The notes under the pieces: generated by a model
What the model was told of the DNA's origin: nothing
Database searches by the model: none
What the model saw: only the letters and a program-made list of their open reading frames with translations
Shown here: piece by piece, positions 1-8,404 of the stretch
How positions within the stretch are numbered: position 1 is the first letter of the stretch
Layout: each line of letters starts with the position of its first letter
NCBI RefSeq assembly: GCF_003065425.1
Contig: NZ_CP026949.1
Span: forward strand, 496,001 to 560,000
Length of the DNA: 64,000 nucleotides
Source: Mycetocola zhujimingii
GTDB lineage: Bacteria > Actinomycetota > Actinomycetes > Actinomycetales > Microbacteriaceae
Direction of reading: 5' to 3'
Program-made: the position numbers and the translations under genes

Positions 1-885
1 CGGGGCGTATCGCGCCCCGAGCGTTCGCCGGAGTTTTCGCGCAAACCGGTGAATACTCCGGGAGACAAGGCCGTCGGTGTTCTCTCCCACACCGCGCTCG
101 TCATCTGGTCACTCATCGTCATTCTGCCGCTGCTGTGGACGCTCATGACGAGCTTCAAGACGACGAAAGAGATCTTCGCGTCGCCGTTCTCGCTGCCAGC
201 CGACTGGAACTTCAACAACTACGTCTCGGCCTGGACGCGGGAGGGCATCGGCAATTACTTCCTCAACACGGTGATCGTCGTCGGGTTCGCGCTCGTCATC
301 GTCATGGTGCTCGGCGCGATGTGCGCGTACGTGCTCGCCAGGTACAGGTTCTTCGGAAGCAGGGCCATCTACTACCTGATGCTCGCCGGGCTGACCTTCC
401 CGGTGTTCCTGGCGATCGTTCCGTTGTTCTTCGTACTCCGCAACATCGGGCTGCTCAACACGCTGCCCGGCCTCATCCTCACCTACGTCGCATTCGCGTT
501 GCCGTTCACCGTGTTCTTCCTGTACTCCTTCTTCAAGGGGCTGCCGGATGAGATCGCAGAAGCGGCGGCAATCGATGGTGCGGGGGAGTGGCGTACGTTC
601 TTCCAGGTGATGCTGCCGATGGCGAAACCGGGGATGGCATCCGTCGCGATCTTCAACTTCCTCGGCCTGTGGAATCAGTTCCTGCTGCCCGTGGCGTTGA
701 ACACCGACAAGAACAACTACGTTCTCTCGCAGGGCATGGCGTCGTTCGCGTCGTCAGCGGGCTACGCGGTCGACTTCGGCGCGCTGTTCGCCGCCGTTGT
801 CATCACCATCGTGCCCGTGCTCATCGCCTATGTGATCTTCCAGCGCCAGCTGCAGGGATCCGTCAGCCAGGGGACGATGAAGTAG
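1..885 (+). CDS. Carbohydrate ABC transporter permease, MalG-like (5' end probably outside window)
   Basis: Inner-membrane subunit of a CUT1-type sugar importer. The frame is open from base 1; the first in-window start is GTG at 49 but it has no Shine-Dalgarno (SD) sequence, and the 16 codons before it read like the basic N-terminus of such permeases, so the true start is probably upstream of the window. From the GTG, 278 residues give about six membrane segments and the EAA loop (DEIAEAAAIDGAG, about residues 167-179) that contacts the ATPase. It precedes the xylose genes on the opposite strand, so a pentose or xyloside substrate is plausible but not shown. The partner permease and binding protein must lie to the left; no ATPase gene is in the window. 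Confidence 0.85.
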   Translation, partial: RGVSRPERSPEFSRKPVNTPGDKAVGVLSHTALVIWSLIVILPLLWTLMTSFKTTKEIFASPFSLPADWNFNNYVSAWTREGIGNYFLNTVIVVGFALVIVMVLGAMCAYVLARYRFFGSRAIYYLMLAGLTFPVFLAIVPLFFVLRNIGLLNTLPGLILTYVAFALPFTVFFLYSFFKGLPDEIAEAAAIDGAGEWRTFFQVMLPMAKPGMASVAIFNFLGLWNQFLLPVALNTDKNNYVLSQGMASFASSAGYAVDFGALFAAVVITIVPVLIAYVIFQRQLQGSVSQGTMK

Positions 886-896
886 ACACATCACGC

Positions 897-934
897 GAAC
901 GGATGCCGTCACGTCACCGTGACGGCATCCGTTC
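897..934. terminator. Perfect 17-bp hairpin after the permease gene
   Basis: The arms 897-913 and 918-934 are perfectly complementary around the loop TCAC. There is no U tract. It sits 12 nt after the permease stop codon and could terminate transcription in either direction. Its right arm is the start of the 52-bp repeat described next. Confidence 0.6.
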
Positions 935-1150
935 GGTGGTCGCAAATGCACGCGTAGGTCGCGCTTTCCGTGCTTTTGCGTCAGGTGAAGGATGCCTGCC
1001 CGACGTGGCATCCGTTCGGTGGTCGCAAATGCACGCGTAGGTCGCGCTTTCCGTGCTTCTGTGTCAGTTGAAGCGGGCCTGCGCGTGACGGCCGCCGTTC
1101 GGATGCCACAAAAACGCGCTACGGACGTCGCATTCCGCGGTTTTGCGGCA
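924..1150. repeat. Intergenic direct-repeat array, 83-bp period
   Basis: A 52-bp stretch at 924-975 recurs without a mismatch at 1007-1058, and similarity continues for about 15 bp beyond each copy. A third, degenerate unit can be traced at about 1090-1140 through GTTCGGATGCC, ACGTCGCATTCCG and GGTTTTGCGG. No convincing reading frame crosses the array. It fills most of the gap between the permease and xylB 3' ends. Confidence 0.75.
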
Positions 1151-1180
1151 TTCGAACGCCGCAGGACGGCGACCCGGGGC

Positions 1181-2572
1181 TCAGTGCGCGCGGTACTGCT
1201 CGCGGATCACCGGACGGAAGTCGACCGGCGGCTCGGCCGTGATCGACAGCGGCCAGTCCGGGCGCTCGCCGGTCAGTGCCCATGCGGCCTGCGCCGCAGC
1301 GCCGGCCGCGACGTACTCACCCGGGCGGGGGATGACGACGGGAACGTCGAAGACCTGCGCGGCGATCTGCTGCACGGCCGGGTTCTGGGCGGCCCCGCCC
1401 ACGATGAGGATCCGCTCGGCGACGACGCCCTGCGCCCGCACGGCGTCGAGGCCGTCGGCGAGCCCGCAGAGCATGCCCTCGATGGCTGCACGGGCCAGGT
1501 TCGGCCGTGTCGTCGACGCCAGCGTCATGCCGAACAGGGTCGCGGTGGCATCGGGACGGTTGGGCGTGCGCTCGCCCTCGAAGTACGGCTGCAACACGAG
1601 ACCGTCGGCACCGGGTTCGGCAGACAGCGCGAGTTCGCCCAGCTCGTCGTGGTTCACGCCTAGCAGCCCGGCGATCGCGTCGAGAATGCGCGCGGCATTG
1701 AGGGTCGCGATCAGCGGCAGGAACAGTCCGGACGCATCGGCGAATCCGGCAACGGTGCCCGTGGCATCCGTCGCAGGGGTTTCGGTGACCGCGAAGACGG
1801 TGCCGCTCGTGCCGATCGAGACGACCACATCACCGGATGCCGCACCAAGGCCGAGGGCGGCGCCCGCGTTGTCACCGGCGCCCGGTCCGACGAGGGTGCC
1901 GTTCGTCATCAGGCCGGCTTGTTCGCCGGGCCCGAGAACCCGCGGCAGGATCGCCGAGTGGCCGAGCGCGCGCTCGAAGAAGTCGAGTTCGTACTCGCCG
2001 GTGACGGCCGACCAGTACGCGGTTCCTGAGGCGTCCGAGCGATCCGTCGTCAGTTCCTCGAGCACGGGGCCGAGTTCGGACTCGTCGACGGGGCCGAACC
2101 CGCGCAGGCGCCAGGTCAGCCAGTCATGGGGGAGGGCGACGGCGGCGACGCGGGCGGCGTTCTCCGGTTCGGCGTCGCGCAACCAGCGCAGCTTGGTCGC
2201 CGTGAACGACGCGACGGGGACGACGCCGATCCGCGACGCGTACACGTCGGCACCCACCTCGGCGATGAGGTCCCGCGCGGCGGCCGCGCTGCGGGTGTCG
2301 TTCCAGAGCAGCGCGTCGCGGATGACCCTGCCGTCCTCATCGAGGACCACCATGCCGTGCTGCTGCCCGCCGACCGAAATCGCCGCAACATCGTCGAGGC
2401 CCCCCGCCTCGACGATCGCCGTGTTCAGCGCGTCCCACCACGCCGATGGCGCCACCTCTGTTCCGGACGGATGCGGTGCGCGGCCGGAGCGCACGATCTC
2501 GCCGGTATCGGCATCCGTGATCACGATCTTGCAGCTCTGGGTCGAGGAGTCGACGCCGGCGACGAGGGTCAT
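1181..2572 (-). CDS. xylB: Xylulokinase
   Basis: FGGY-family sugar kinase that phosphorylates D-xylulose to xylulose-5-phosphate with ATP in the cytoplasm. The 463 residues match the family length. Visible marks are the N-terminal phosphate-binding segment [10 protein letters not shown] (residues 6-15), the substrate-loop QQHGM (70-74) and the catalytic Asp in [11 protein letters not shown] (D234). The ATG at 2572 is preceded by AAAGG. It lies 175 nt downstream of xylA on the same strand; that gap has a small hairpin just after the xylA stop and a short dyad GTACG-AAA-CGTAC (2705-2717), so xylB may be read from the xylA promoter, its own promoter or both. Assignment to xylulose rather than another sugar rests on sequence resemblance plus adjacency to xylA. 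Confidence 0.93.
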   Translation of the reverse strand: MTLVAGVDSSTQSCKIVITDADTGEIVRSGRAPHPSGTEVAPSAWWDALNTAIVEAGGLDDVAAISVGGQQHGMVVLDEDGRVIRDALLWNDTRSAAAARDLIAEVGADVYASRIGVVPVASFTATKLRWLRDAEPENAARVAAVALPHDWLTWRLRGFGPVDESELGPVLEELTTDRSDASGTAYWSAVTGEYELDFFERALGHSAILPRVLGPGEQAGLMTNGTLVGPGAGDNAGAALGLGAASGDVVVSIGTSGTVFAVTETPATDATGTVAGFADASGLFLPLIATLNAARILDAIAGLLGVNHDELGELALSAEPGADGLVLQPYFEGERTPNRPDATATLFGMTLASTTRPNLARAAIEGMLCGLADGLDAVRAQGVVAERILIVGGAAQNPAVQQIAAQVFDVPVVIPRPGEYVAAGAAAQAAWALTGERPDWPLSITAEPPVDFRPVIREQYRAH

Positions 2573-2747
2573 GTGGGAGTGCCTTTCGGTGGGGGTTGTG
2601 CGGTGTCAGCCGTGTAAAGAGCGCGGACCCCGACGCCTGGTGCTCGCCAATACGTCGGAGTCCGCCACTCGGTCGTGGAGGGGTGCGCGGATGCCGCGGC
2701 TCGGTACGAAACGTACGCGGCGGCGGCACCCGCGTGCCCCCGAGGGT

Positions 2748-3938
2748 TTAGCGTGCGTTCAGCAGGTGCTCGAGTGCGAGCTGCTGCAGGCGAACGAATC
2801 CGAAGCCCTTGCCGTTGAAGTACTCGTCAGCGTTGAAGTCCTCGAATGCGCTGCGGTCGGCGAGCAGGTCGTCGTAGCTCTCGCCCGGGTTCAGCGTGGT
2901 GTCGCTGAGCTCGGTTACGCGAGAAGCGGCGAGTGCTTCCTGGACCTCGGGGTCGGCACGGAACGCCGCAGCCCGCTCCTTGAGCAGGAGGTAGGTGCGC
3001 ATGTTGGCCGCTGCTGAGTCCCAGACGCCGGTCTCGTCTTCGGTGCGGCTCGGCTTGTAGTCGAAGTGGCGGGGGCCGTCGTAGGCCGGTCCGCCGTTCG
3101 GGCCACCGTTTTCGAGGAGGTCGACGAGGGAGAACGCGTTCTGCAGGTCGCCGTGACCGAAGACGAGGTCCTGGTCGTACTTGATGCCACGCTGGCCGTT
3201 GAGGTCGATGTGGTAGAGCTTGCCGGCATCCAGGGCCTGCGCGATACCGGCGGTGAAGTTGAGCCCGGCCATCTGCTCGTGCCCGACCTCGGGGTTAACG
3301 CCGACGAGCTCGGGGCGCTCCAGCGTGTGAATGAACGCGATGGCGTGACCGAGGGTCGGCAGCAGGATGTCGCCGCGCGGCTCGTTCGGCTTCGGCTCGA
3401 TAGCGAAACGGATGTCGTAACCCTTGTCGGTGACGTAGTCGCCGAGCAGGTTGACGGCTTCGCGGTACCGCTCGAGAGCGCCGCGGATGTCCTTCGCTGC
3501 GTCGTACTCAGCGCCCTCGCGGCCGCCCCACATGACGAAGGTCTTTGCACCGAGCTCAGCGGCGAGGTCGATGTTGCGCAGCACCTTGCGCAGGGCGAAC
3601 CGGCGCACGTTGCGGTCGTTCGAGGTGAAGCCGCCGTCCTTGAAGACCGGCGCCGAGAAGAGGTTGGTGGTGACCATCGGCACGATGAGGCCGGTGTCTG
3701 CGAGGGCCTTCTTGAGGCGGTCGATCTGCGTCTGGCGCTCGGCGTCGGTCGAACCGAACGCGAACAGGTCGTCGTCGTGGAACGTCAGGCCGTATGCGCC
3801 GAGTTCGGAGAGCTTCTCAACCGCGTGAACGACGTCGAGCGGCGCGCGGGTCGGTCCGCCGAAGGGGTCGGCGCCGTTGTAGCCGACGGTCCAGAGGCCG
3901 AAGGAGAATTTGTCGTCGCGGGTGGGGGTGAGGCTCAT
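2748..3938 (-). CDS. xylA: Xylose isomerase
   Basis: Converts D-xylose to D-xylulose in the cytoplasm using two divalent metal ions. The protein has 396 residues from the ATG at 3938, chosen because GGGAGCACC stands directly upstream; the longer open frame up to 4028 would translate the operator region. The actinobacterial short-form pattern is clear: [16 protein letters not shown] (residues 16-31), catalytic His54 with Asp57 in FHDDD, and metal/catalytic residues Glu181 and Lys183 in [12 protein letters not shown]. It is first in a xylA-xylB unit and faces a dyad operator candidate at 3969-3996. The ROK regulator encoded nearby at 5644 is the likely repressor (inference from context). Confidence 0.96.
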   Translation of the reverse strand: MSLTPTRDDKFSFGLWTVGYNGADPFGGPTRAPLDVVHAVEKLSELGAYGLTFHDDDLFAFGSTDAERQTQIDRLKKALADTGLIVPMVTTNLFSAPVFKDGGFTSNDRNVRRFALRKVLRNIDLAAELGAKTFVMWGGREGAEYDAAKDIRGALERYREAVNLLGDYVTDKGYDIRFAIEPKPNEPRGDILLPTLGHAIAFIHTLERPELVGVNPEVGHEQMAGLNFTAGIAQALDAGKLYHIDLNGQRGIKYDQDLVFGHGDLQNAFSLVDLLENGGPNGGPAYDGPRHFDYKPSRTEDETGVWDSAAANMRTYLLLKERAAAFRADPEVQEALAASRVTELSDTTLNPGESYDDLLADRSAFEDFNADEYFNGKGFGFVRLQQLALEHLLNAR

Positions 3939-3968
3939 GTGGTGCTCCCATTCAGCATCGTTGATGAT

Positions 3969-3996
3969 TTGTTGGATGTAGAAACATATTACACAA
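3969..3996. promoter_or_regulatory. Dyad operator candidate upstream of xylA
   Basis: The 28-bp segment has outer half-sites TTGT / ACAA and inner half-sites GGATGT / ACATAT on either side of AGAA. It lies 31 bp upstream of the xylA start in an AT-rich pocket. ROK-type XylR repressors bind dyads of this general layout, so it is the best candidate site for the regulator at 5644. Confidence 0.5.
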
Positions 3997-3997
3997 C

Positions 3998-4030
3998 GGA
4001 TGCCGTTTGGCCAGCCGGTCGACGGCATCC
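3998..4030. terminator. Hairpin with GGATGCCGT / ACGGCATCC arms
   Basis: The nine-bp arms 3998-4006 and 4022-4030 are perfect around a 15-nt loop. There is no T tract. It lies behind the xylA operator and could insulate xylA from transcription coming from the esterase gene. From here to the end of that gene (4031-4407) I see only repeats, described separately, and no gene. Confidence 0.4.
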
Positions 4031-4099
4031 GGGTGAAAAGTCCCGGCCAGGTTCAGTCGGCCAGGCGAGAGGGCGTACACGGTCGCGCGGCGATCTGCG

Positions 4100-4168
4100 G
4101 CGAAAACATCAGTTCCGGTCCAGGGCATCAGTTGCGCGGGATGCTCTGGACCGGAAGTGATGCTCTCG
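4100..4168. repeat. REP-like hairpin repeat, copy 1
   Basis: A 69-bp unit that recurs at 4294-4362 with a few mismatches. Inside it, arms 4107-4129 and 4140-4162 form a 23-bp imperfect inverted repeat (two mismatches) around a 10-nt loop. The ends CATCA / TGATG and the core TTCCGGTCCAG / CTGGACCGGAA are conserved. It has the form of a bacterial repeated extragenic palindrome; no reading frame uses it. Confidence 0.8.
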
Positions 4169-4169
4169 C

Positions 4170-4215
4170 GTCGCGTGGTCGCCGCGCGGGCCGTCGCGTG
4201 GTCGCCGCGCGGGCC
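4170..4215. repeat. 23-bp tandem duplication in the REP spacer
   Basis: The 23 bases at 4170-4192 are repeated exactly at 4193-4215, followed by a partial third unit (GCCGCGCGGGC). The tract is almost pure G/C and lies between the two hairpin repeats. Confidence 0.8.
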
Positions 4216-4293
4216 GCCGCGCGGGCGCGAGCCGGCTGGTGCGCCGTCCGGGTTGCCCGCGCCGCAGCATCCGGCACCGTGTGCGGGTTCTGC

Positions 4294-4362
4294 GCGAAAA
4301 CATCAGTTCCGGTCCAGGGCATCAGGTGCGCGGGATGCTTTCGACCGGAAGTGATGCTCTCG
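4294..4362. repeat. REP-like hairpin repeat, copy 2
   Basis: Second copy of the 69-bp unit, offset by 194 bp and in the same orientation. The hairpin arms are 4301-4323 and 4334-4356. Differences from copy 1 fall mainly at the loop and at one stem position (CTTTCGACC instead of CTCTGGACC), which weakens the stem slightly. Confidence 0.8.
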
Positions 4363-4407
4363 GGGCTGACGCCGCCCGCTCAGCTGCGCCGGCTCAGTTG
4401 CGTCGGC

Positions 4408-5376
4408 TCAGGCGTTCCCGACGATTCCGCGGAAGAACTCGAGTGCGCGCTCGACATCGACGATGCCGCCACCCTCGTGTCCGTTGAACTGCCAGAGCGA
4501 CATTGAGCGCTCGCCGCCGTAGACGTTGTATGCGGCGTGCACGGTCGACGGCGGGCAGGTGGAGTCCATGAGGCTCGTCGAGAACAGTGCGGGTGCGCTC
4601 GCCCGCTTCGCGAAGTTGACGCCGTCGAAGTACGCGAGCACTCCGGCAACCGGTTCGACCCTGTCGCGGTGAATAGAGAGATAGTCGCCGATCTCCTTGT
4701 ACGGGTAGGCATCGGTTATCACCGTCGCGCGCGGAAAGTCGCAGAGGAACGGCACGCACGGCGCAACGGCCGCGAGTCCAGGCACAAGCCCGGCCACCGC
4801 GAGCGCGATACCGCCGCCCTGGCTGATGCCGAAGACCGAGATCCGCGAAGCATCGACGCTGTCCAACTCGCGCACCGTCTCGACAGCGCGTACGGCATCC
4901 GTGAACAACCGGCGGTAGTAATAGGTCTCCCTGCTGTCGATTCCGCGCGTCATCACGCCCGGGGTTTGCGGACCGGTGCCGTCGGGATCCGGGGTATCGC
5001 CGAGCGACCAGCCACTGCCCTGCCCGCGGGTATCCATCTGGAAGTGGGCGAACCCCGATGACGCGTAGAACAGGTCTTCGAGGTGATGGCCCCGCCCGCC
5101 GCCGTAGCCGACGAACTGCACGATCGCTGGCAGCGGACCCGTCGCACCCTTCGGCATCCGCAGCCAGGCTTTCACCGGCTGGCCATTGAAACCCGAGAAA
5201 GTGACGTCGAAGACATCGATCGTGGTCAAGCCCGACTCCACCGGTTCGATGCGAACAGCGGATGCCGCGGCGCGCGAGGTCTCGAGCGTGGCCGCCCAGA
5301 ACTCATCAAAGTCGTCAGGGTCGACCTGGCTGCTGCGGTAATCGGGGAGTTCGGACGCGGGCATGTCGACGTACAT
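4408..5376 (-). CDS. Acetyl xylan esterase-like hydrolase (AXE1/cephalosporin-C deacetylase family)
   Basis: Alpha/beta hydrolase predicted to remove acetyl groups from xylose units of xylo-oligosaccharides. The protein has 322 residues from the ATG at 5376, which has CGAGAGG upstream; an earlier in-frame start at 5472 would overlap the divergent promoter. Catalytic triad candidates are Ser185 in GISQGGG, Asp271 in MDSTCPP and His300 in NGHEGG, plus the family motif RGQG (residues 117-120). No signal peptide is seen, so it should act in the cytoplasm on imported acetylated oligosaccharides. It is transcribed divergently from the ROK regulator. Family members also deacetylate other small esters, so the substrate is inferred from the xylose context. 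Confidence 0.88.
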   Translation of the reverse strand: MYVDMPASELPDYRSSQVDPDDFDEFWAATLETSRAAASAVRIEPVESGLTTIDVFDVTFSGFNGQPVKAWLRMPKGATGPLPAIVQFVGYGGGRGHHLEDLFYASSGFAHFQMDTRGQGSGWSLGDTPDPDGTGPQTPGVMTRGIDSRETYYYRRLFTDAVRAVETVRELDSVDASRISVFGISQGGGIALAVAGLVPGLAAVAPCVPFLCDFPRATVITDAYPYKEIGDYLSIHRDRVEPVAGVLAYFDGVNFAKRASAPALFSTSLMDSTCPPSTVHAAYNVYGGERSMSLWQFNGHEGGGIVDVERALEFFRGIVGNA

Positions 5377-5442
5377 CGTTGGACCTCTCGAACAGGACAG
5401 GAAGCGGATCAAGACTAGCGAGAGGTCGTGCGGATGGCGGCG

Positions 5443-5472
5443 TTGACACGTGCGACGAGTGAGTGTACTCAC
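5443..5472 (+). promoter_or_regulatory. Candidate promoter of the ROK regulator with overlapping dyad
   Basis: A perfect -35 TTGACA (5443-5448) is followed after 17 bp by TACTCA (5466-5471). The dyad GTGAG-TGTA-CTCAC (5459-5472) covers the -10 box, a placement expected for autorepression. The predicted leader to the GTG at 5644 is long (about 165 nt). I see nothing else certain between the two divergent genes. Confidence 0.45.
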
Positions 5473-5643
5473 GTGCTGCTGTCGACGCGGCCGTGGTCAT
5501 TTTCCCGACTATGTCGCATGCGCGTCCGGTGATTCTCCGACGTTGGTATCGTTCGATGAAGGAATGACACCTCGGACGCCCGCTCCCGACAGCGCGCTCT
5601 CGTACGCAGAACGTGGCAGGAGCCACAGAATCCTGAGCTGACA

Positions 5644-6825
5644 GTGAACAATCGCGGCACCAACCTCGATACCGTCCGTCGGTACAACCTGTCGCGCATC
5701 CTCGGACTCGTTCATCGTGAGGGCGCTGTCTCGCGGTCGACGCTCACCCGTGAGACGGGGCTCAACCGGTCGACCGTTGCCGCCCTCGTCACAGAACTCA
5801 CCGCCCTGCGGCTTGTCGTCGAAGCCGAGCCGGACGTCAATCGCGGAGTCGGCAGGCCTTCGCCCGTCGTTCGGCCTCACCCCGACTGCGTGGCTTTCGC
5901 GGTGAACCCTGAGCAGGATGCCATCAGTATCGGTGTCGTGCGGATGAACGGCGCCGTCGTCGAGCGGATCCGCCACGAGATCGATGCGCCGCTCGGTGTC
6001 GAAGAGACCGTGCGCGTGACCGCTGCGCTCATCGCCGAACTGCGGTCGCGGCTGCCCGCTGACGCCGTCGTGGCGGGGGTCGGCGTTGCCGTCCCCGGCC
6101 TCGTTCGGTCAGGGGACGGAGTCGTTCGGCTCGCCCCGCACCTCGGCTGGGTCAACGAGCCGGTCGCGTCGTTGTTGTCGGATGCCACTGGGTACGTCTC
6201 GCGAGCAGCGAACGATGCGAGCCTCGGCGCGCTGGCTGAGCACACCTTCGGCGCCGGCCGCAAAGTGGACGACCTGATCTACCTCAACGGTGGCGCCTCT
6301 GGCATCGGTGGCGGTGTCATCGTGAATGGCGCACCACTTCGCGGCGTCGGCGGCTACGCGGGGGAGTTCGGGCACAACCTCGTCACGGCGCCGGATGGTC
6401 CCGGTCAGCCGTCAACCGGAGGCGCACTTGAGGATGAGGTCAACCGGGCCCGCCTGCTCGAACTGCTCGAGTTGCGGTCTGCTGACCCTTCTCAGTTTGA
6501 GGAGGCGCTCCTCTCATCGACGTCGCCCGAGCTGCGCACCGAAGCCGTGCGCCAGCTCGGCATCCTGAGCATCGCGCTCCGCAACGCGATCAACGTGCTC
6601 AACCCGGAGCTCGTCGTGCTCGGTGGCTTCCTGGCCTCGCTGCACGCGTTCGACCCCGACCTGCTCGAGTCGCTCGTCGCTGAGCAGACCCTGGCCGCCT
6701 CGTACGAGTCGGTTCGGATCGTGCGCGCGGAACTGGGACCCGGCCTGTTGTTGATCGGAGCGGCGCAGCTTGCCTTCGAGCCGCTCATCGAGGATCCCGC
6801 CGGGCTCGCAGCCCGGAGCGCCTGA
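5644..6825 (+). CDS. ROK-family transcriptional regulator (XylR/NagC-like)
   Basis: DNA-binding repressor whose ROK domain senses a sugar. It has 393 residues: a winged helix-turn-helix (about 10-65, with SRSTLTRETGLNRSTVAALV), then a ROK fold with GGASGIGGGVIVNG and GYAGEFGH. The usual zinc-binding Cys cluster after GEFGH is absent; this protein reads TAPDGPGQPSTGGALEDE there. That loss separates it from sugar kinases of the ROK family and from Zn-binding NagC/Mlc. The start is GTG at 5644 with a poor SD sequence; the frame stays open upstream, so the start is uncertain. Its position beside the esterase and xylAB makes it the probable xylose repressor, but the effector is not proven. Confidence 0.85.
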   Translation: MNNRGTNLDTVRRYNLSRILGLVHREGAVSRSTLTRETGLNRSTVAALVTELTALRLVVEAEPDVNRGVGRPSPVVRPHPDCVAFAVNPEQDAISIGVVRMNGAVVERIRHEIDAPLGVEETVRVTAALIAELRSRLPADAVVAGVGVAVPGLVRSGDGVVRLAPHLGWVNEPVASLLSDATGYVSRAANDASLGALAEHTFGAGRKVDDLIYLNGGASGIGGGVIVNGAPLRGVGGYAGEFGHNLVTAPDGPGQPSTGGALEDEVNRARLLELLELRSADPSQFEEALLSSTSPELRTEAVRQLGILSIALRNAINVLNPELVVLGGFLASLHAFDPDLLESLVAEQTLAASYESVRIVRAELGPGLLLIGAAQLAFEPLIEDPAGLAARSA

Positions 6826-6908
6826 GCGCCCTACCCGCTCACGGCAGGTCCACCGCGTCGGTTCTGGGCGATAAATCCCGGGTCGAACGCCGTCAAGGGT
6901 TTCCGCCG

Positions 6909-6924
6909 ATCGAATCGATTCGAT
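6909..6924. promoter_or_regulatory. Perfect 16-bp palindrome upstream of the Bcr/CflA transporter
   Basis: The palindrome ATCGAATC-GATTCGAT is exact and is followed by a related half-site ACGATT. It lies 115 bp before the transporter start. The symmetry fits a dimeric repressor of drug efflux (TetR- or MarR-like), but no such regulator is encoded next to it. Confidence 0.45.
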
Positions 6925-7039
6925 ACGATTGCCGACGCTGGGAATAACCCGCCGCCCCGCCGCGGTTACGGTCAGGGTCCCGGCACGCTCGCCCGTGGGA
7001 TGCTCGGCCCGCTCGCCAAAGATCTAGGACCTCTTTCAC

Positions 7040-8272
7040 GTGACCTCTACTGTTGTGCATCCCGGTGACGCACTGACCCGTCGTCAGCGCCTCGTCTACA
7101 TCGTCGTTCTCGGCGCGCTCACCGCGCTCGGGCCGTTCACCATCGACCTGTATCTCCCCGCGTTCCCCGTGCTCGAATCGGAACTCGACGTTCCGGCATC
7201 CCTCATCCAGCTGACGCTCACGGGAACCACGATCGGCTTCGCCCTCGGGCAGCTGTTCATGGGGCCGTGGAGCGACAAGGTGGGCCGCCGACTGCCACTG
7301 ATCCTCGCGACGACCGTGCACATAGCCGCGAGTGTTGGAGCCGCATTCGCCCCCGACATCCTCTGGCTCGGCGTCTTCCGGGTGCTGCAGGGTGCCGGCG
7401 CCGCTGCCGGCGGCGTCGTCGCCATGGCGATGGTGCGAGACCTGTTCGGTGGAAAACCGCTCGTACGGATGCTGTCACGCCTGGCCCTGGTCAATGGCCT
7501 TGCCCCGGTTCTCGCTCCGGTGATCGGTTCCCAGCTGCTGCTCTTCCTCGACTGGCGTGGTCTTTTCGTCTTCCTCGCGCTGTACGGCGTCGTCGTGATC
7601 CTCGCGGTGACGTTGTTCATCGTCGAGACGCTTCCCCCGGAGCAGAGGCACGGTTCCGGGCACTCGACGGTCCGCGACCGTTACCGGTCTGTGTTCACCG
7701 ACAGAGTGTTCGTCGGCGTTGCTTTGATCGGCGGAATGAGCTTCTCCGGCCTGTTCGCGTACCTGTCGAGTTCGTCGTTCCTCTTCCAGGATCTGTACGG
7801 GCTCGATCCGCAGCAGTACGGCTTCCTCTTCGGGATCAACTCGATCGGGATCGTCATCGGCGTCCAGGTCTCGTCGAGGCTCATGCGCTCGATCGGCCCG
7901 CAGTGGATTCTCGCGGCGACGACAGCTGTGCAGGCACTCACCGCCCTCGCCATCATCGTGCTGGCGCAGACCGGTGGCGGCTTCCTCGGCGTCCTGATTC
8001 CGCTGTTCTTCTTCATCATGGCCGCTGGCTTCGGGTTCCCCGCCGTGCAGGTTCTCGCGCTCGTCAACCACGGGCACGAAGCCGGCACCGCTGCCTCGCT
8101 CCTCGGCGCTCTCAACTTCGGTCTTGCCGGACTGATCTCACCGATCGTCGGTGTGCTCGGTATCGACTCAGCAGTTCCCATGGGCTCCGTCATGCTCGCG
8201 ACGGCCCTCGTGTCCGTCGCCTCGGTGTGGCTCATCGTGCGGCCACGGTCGGTGCCGGCGCTCACCGGCTAA
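7040..8272 (+). CDS. Bcr/CflA-type drug efflux transporter (MFS, 12 TM)
   Basis: Proton-coupled exporter in the inner membrane. It has 410 residues with about twelve hydrophobic segments and the major-facilitator motif A GPWSDKVGRR (about residues 75-84), which follows TM2, as in Bcr/CflA proteins. The family pattern FTIDLYLPAFP near TM1 is present. The GTG start at 7040 is preceded by AGGACC. The gene stands alone between the ROK regulator and cstA. Family members export bicyclomycin, chloramphenicol, sulfonamides or small metabolites; the substrate cannot be read from sequence. Confidence 0.88.
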   Translation: MTSTVVHPGDALTRRQRLVYIVVLGALTALGPFTIDLYLPAFPVLESELDVPASLIQLTLTGTTIGFALGQLFMGPWSDKVGRRLPLILATTVHIAASVGAAFAPDILWLGVFRVLQGAGAAAGGVVAMAMVRDLFGGKPLVRMLSRLALVNGLAPVLAPVIGSQLLLFLDWRGLFVFLALYGVVVILAVTLFIVETLPPEQRHGSGHSTVRDRYRSVFTDRVFVGVALIGGMSFSGLFAYLSSSSFLFQDLYGLDPQQYGFLFGINSIGIVIGVQVSSRLMRSIGPQWILAATTAVQALTALAIIVLAQTGGGFLGVLIPLFFFIMAAGFGFPAVQVLALVNHGHEAGTAASLLGALNFGLAGLISPIVGVLGIDSAVPMGSVMLATALVSVASVWLIVRPRSVPALTG

Positions 8273-8334
8273 CGCGTCGGCCGCTGAGTTCGCCGGACAC
8301 GCCGGGAGTCGCCCGTTCGGGGGCCGTCGAGTTG

Positions 8335-8367
8335 TAGCATCGGAACACCCGCACGCCGTTGTGCGGG
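8335..8367 (+). promoter_or_regulatory. cstA -10 box and 5'-end hairpin
   Basis: TAGCAT (8335-8340) predicts transcription starting at about 8347. The first bases of such an RNA form a perfect stem CCCGCAC / GTGCGGG (8348-8354 and 8361-8367). A hairpin at the very 5' end commonly stabilises mRNA; this role is inferred. No clear -35 box is seen. Confidence 0.35.
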
Positions 8368-8404
8368 ACGGGCGAGCACCGACACTGCGATCCGAGGGGT
8401 TCCG

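Noticed and set aside
924-1058. CRISPR array
   Set aside because: Only two exact copies of 52 bp with a 31-bp interval, no cas genes, and the first copy is part of a hairpin.
1143-3017. 624-codon open frame on the plus strand
   Set aside because: It runs antisense through xylB and into xylA, has Ser/Arg/Pro-rich composition and no recognisable motif; typical shadow of GC-rich codon bias.
3939-4028. Upstream ATG 4028 for xylA
   Set aside because: Would translate the operator and hairpin; ATG 3938 has a clear ribosome site and the conserved N-terminus.
4100-4362. Insertion-sequence ends
   Set aside because: Copies are in direct orientation, 194 bp apart, with no transposase between them.
5450-5641. 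63-codon frame in the ROK leader
   Set aside because: Starts within the promoter region, no ribosome site, no conserved features.
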